Assembly: GCA_007131625.1 (NCBI GenBank)
Contig: SLQC01000388.1
Coordinates: 1-7,708 of the forward strand
Direction: 5' to 3'
Source of the DNA: Balneolales bacterium
GTDB lineage: Bacteria; Bacteroidota; Rhodothermia; Balneolales; Natronogracilivirgulaceae
DNA length: 7,708 bases
The stretch's first letter is position 1. Each line of letters opens with the position of its first letter. A model generated the notes under the pieces. It ran no database searches and was not told the origin of the DNA. It worked only from the letters and a program-made list of their open reading frames with translations. Of the stretch, positions 6,319 to 7,708 are shown piece after piece. The position numbers were made by a program, and so were the translations under genes.

Positions 6319-7293
6319 TTAAGGAAGATCTGCATAATATGGGGGAATCAATCCGGGTTTATGCAGATTCCTAAGTTCCTGCAAGTCCTTGTCATACAAA
6401 CCAAGCTTATGTGCACTAAGCGGCCGTACTCCGACAAGTTTGATATCTCCTTTTATGAGATTATAAAACATCGGGAGTTCGTCAATCCAATATTTTCGCA
6501 GGATACGCCCCCAAAATGTAACCCGGAAATCATCATTGACTTTATCTCCATTATGTAACCCGGATTTTTGAAAAGCATATTCTTGCAAATATTCAGCATA
6601 GGGGTGCATCGTCCGGAATTTAAGCATTTTAATCTCTTTCCCTCCCTTTCCTGTTCTTTTCAAGCGAACAAGCAGACCATAAGTAGGGTCCATTTCATAT
6701 AAAGGAGCTTTGCATTTTTTTACTGTAAACCAGGTGATCCCGTCAATGGCGCGATATGATTGAATAGAAAACCCGCAGGATTTAAGACGTCCAAGCACTT
6801 CGGTAAGTGAAACGACACGATTTTTACCATGTGTAATTGAAAAAAACAAACGCCTGGTCACGGACCATTTCGGAAAAACTCTTTTCACAATAAAGAGGAG
6901 AAACAAGTAAGGATAGCTGATGAACCACGGATACTTGTCCCGCAGCCGGGTGCGCAATTGATAATAGGTTTCCACGCACCCGATATAGAGACCACCGGGT
7001 TGTAAAGAGCGATTGATCGCCTCAAAATACTTGTTGAGATAACGGACATTATTGACTCTCCGGTAGCAGATCAGGCTTTTATGGGTATTCAGCGGCAATG
7101 CATCAGAAGCCTTGTTGGAGGCTTTGCGCAGGACAAAATTCATCTCCGCTGATCCGTTTAGTGTCTGATGAACAAAATGTTCGACCTGCGATACCGGATT
7201 TTCGTAATTCTCCCCTTTGTCAGTGTAAACCGGATTGCATACACCCGATTCCCTTACTTTTGTATCGTCAAGTATATCTTCCATTACATGCAT
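6319..7293 (-). CDS. sugar transferase (initiating phosphoglycosyl transferase type), C-terminally truncated
   Basis: The 324-residue product carries a bacterial sugar transferase domain at about 205-324, the kind that moves a sugar phosphate from a UDP-sugar onto a lipid carrier to begin capsule or exopolysaccharide units. Visible signatures are KFRTM (225-229), DELP (271-274, the Asp-Glu pair that is catalytic in PglC-type enzymes) and GVRPL (288-292). The usual N-terminal membrane hairpin before KFRTM is missing. Instead residues 80-192 resemble the C-terminal half of a methyltransferase fold (LNKYFEAINRSLQPGG, then EVLGRLKSCGF) with a hydrophobic stretch at 123-138. This is the long form common in Bacteroidota-like genomes. 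Translation stops at TAA 6319-6321, about 43 residues before the family's usual end, and the lost end is still readable downstream. The ATG at 7293 was chosen; ATG 7284 is equally possible. A promoter-like sequence lies about 120 bases upstream. Confidence 0.8.
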   Translation of the reverse strand: MHVMEDILDDTKVRESGVCNPVYTDKGENYENPVSQVEHFVHQTLNGSAEMNFVLRKASNKASDALPLNTHKSLICYRRVNNVRYLNKYFEAINRSLQPGGLYIGCVETYYQLRTRLRDKYPWFISYPYLFLLFIVKRVFPKWSVTRRLFFSITHGKNRVVSLTEVLGRLKSCGFSIQSYRAIDGITWFTVKKCKAPLYEMDPTYGLLVRLKRTGKGGKEIKMLKFRTMHPYAEYLQEYAFQKSGLHNGDKVNDDFRVTFWGRILRKYWIDELPMFYNLIKGDIKLVGVRPLSAHKLGLYDKDLQELRNLHKPGLIPPYYADLP

Positions 7294-7396
7294 ATTTTTT
7301 TTATGTAGATTCTGACAAGTGATGAACCGCCCGCTTTTACTATGACTTAAAGCTTATTAATGACTTATCACTCGTATTGTGCGTAAAAAAAACTTG

Positions 7397-7415
7397 ATTA
7401 TGAAAAAAACATAAT
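7397..7415. repeat. short inverted repeat beside the possible promoter
   Basis: ATTATG and CATAAT pair perfectly around seven A residues, immediately downstream (minus sense) of the -10-like element and across the predicted transcription start. It could be an operator half-site pair, but AT-rich DNA makes such repeats by chance. Confidence 0.25.
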
Positions 7416-7443
7416 ATTATAAGTATTTCTTAATATATGGCAA
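7416..7443 (-). promoter_or_regulatory. possible sigma-70-like promoter for the sugar transferase / dehydrogenase pair
   Basis: On the minus strand TTGCCA (7443-7438), a 16-base spacer and TATAAT (7421-7416) match the sigma-70 consensus at 11 of 12 positions. Transcription would start near 7409, giving a leader of about 115 bases. The rest of 7294-7559 is AT-rich with no supported gene; TGACTTA occurs twice at 7343-7349 and 7361-7367. Bacteroidota-like bacteria often use a different -7 element (TAnnTTTG), so a good sigma-70 match is only modest evidence. Confidence 0.35.
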
Positions 7444-7559
7444 TTTTTATTAAGTTCCATTAATAATTTAACTGGTACACAAAATGACGGACATGCAGTA
7501 CGAAATTCTCTGTCTGATGCTTTACCCAGGAAGTACTTCACTGCCGGATTCCGGACAGA

Positions 7560-7708
7560 TCACTCACTATGTCCATAGAGTTCCGGCCGTTTTCCGTTTG
7601 GGTTGAACCCGGTAATCTTTTCAGCAAGTTCAGGATCTTCAATATCCATTAGTGACCCGGGGCGGGGAATAGTTTTGACCCGTGGCATCTTAGCCGGATC
7701 CAGCACTC
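7560..7708 (-). CDS. C-terminal end of an unrecognised protein (partial)
   Basis: A minus-strand frame enters from the right edge and ends at TGA 7560-7562 after 48 visible codons. The translated end contains MPRVKTIPRPG, DIEDPELAEKITGFNPNG and KRPELYGHSE. The mix of charged, proline and hydrophobic residues and the rise in GC at this point look like coding sequence. I do not recognise the family. In-frame ATGs at 7688 and 7649 mean it could also be a very short gene, but a longer gene running off the window is likelier. It shares the strand of the sugar transferase and ends 266 bases upstream of it, so it may belong to the same polysaccharide locus. Confidence 0.5.
   Translation of the reverse strand, partial: VLDPAKMPRVKTIPRPGSLMDIEDPELAEKITGFNPNGKRPELYGHSE

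Noticed and set aside
7398..7541. Minus-strand 47-codon frame from GTG 7541
   Set aside because: Its second half is AT-rich spacer and crosses the promoter-like sequence; no motif supports it.
7485..7607. Plus-strand 40-codon frame from ATG 7485
   Set aside because: It is antisense to the better-supported partial minus-strand gene and has no recognisable features.
1..7708. CRISPR arrays, tRNA or rRNA genes, insertion-sequence ends, transposases
   Set aside because: No regularly spaced direct repeats, no RNA-gene-like folds and no transposase motifs were seen anywhere in the window.

Overview
The window looks like a chromosomal piece from the Bacteroidota / Balneolota / Rhodothermota group. 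The reasons are the type of Wzi-family outer-membrane protein, a sugar transferase of the helix-less type common in that group, the lack of clear Shine-Dalgarno sequences, and AT-rich spacers between moderately GC-rich genes. This placement is inferred from protein style only.

Layout, left to right. Positions 1-362 hold no convincing gene, but contain a long inverted repeat with an A/T tract. At 363-2033 (+) is a secreted M23 metallopeptidase with two C-terminal PKD-like domains. It converges on 2045-2683 (-), an unrecognised propeller-like reading frame with no good start codon, probably a gene remnant. Between them sit a perfect 22-bp palindrome and two shorter CCGG-centred palindromes. Next is a Wzi-type capsule assembly outer-membrane protein (2739 to about 4211, -), with a terminator-like hairpin just before its first ATG. 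An AT-rich spacer follows, then a small acidic lipoprotein gene on the opposite strand (4573-4767, +). Then come a UDP-N-acetylglucosamine 6-dehydrogenase (4777-6132, -) and, upstream of it, a sugar transferase (6319-7293, -). The right edge holds the last 48 codons of an unrecognised minus-strand gene.

Together the minus-strand genes read as part of a capsule or exopolysaccharide locus. The dehydrogenase would supply a uronic-acid nucleotide sugar, the sugar transferase would load the first sugar phosphate onto a lipid carrier, and the Wzi-like barrel would hold finished polymer at the surface. The most striking observation is that the sugar transferase has an in-frame TAA at 6319-6321. Beyond it the same frame continues for 43 more family-like codons to a second stop at 6187-6189. 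The initiating transferase is therefore recently truncated, read through, or affected by a sequence error. Other notable points are an inverted repeat flush against the dehydrogenase start codon, the hairpin in front of wzi, and a degenerate methyltransferase-like N-terminal region in the sugar transferase. I do not see a clearly new multi-gene system.
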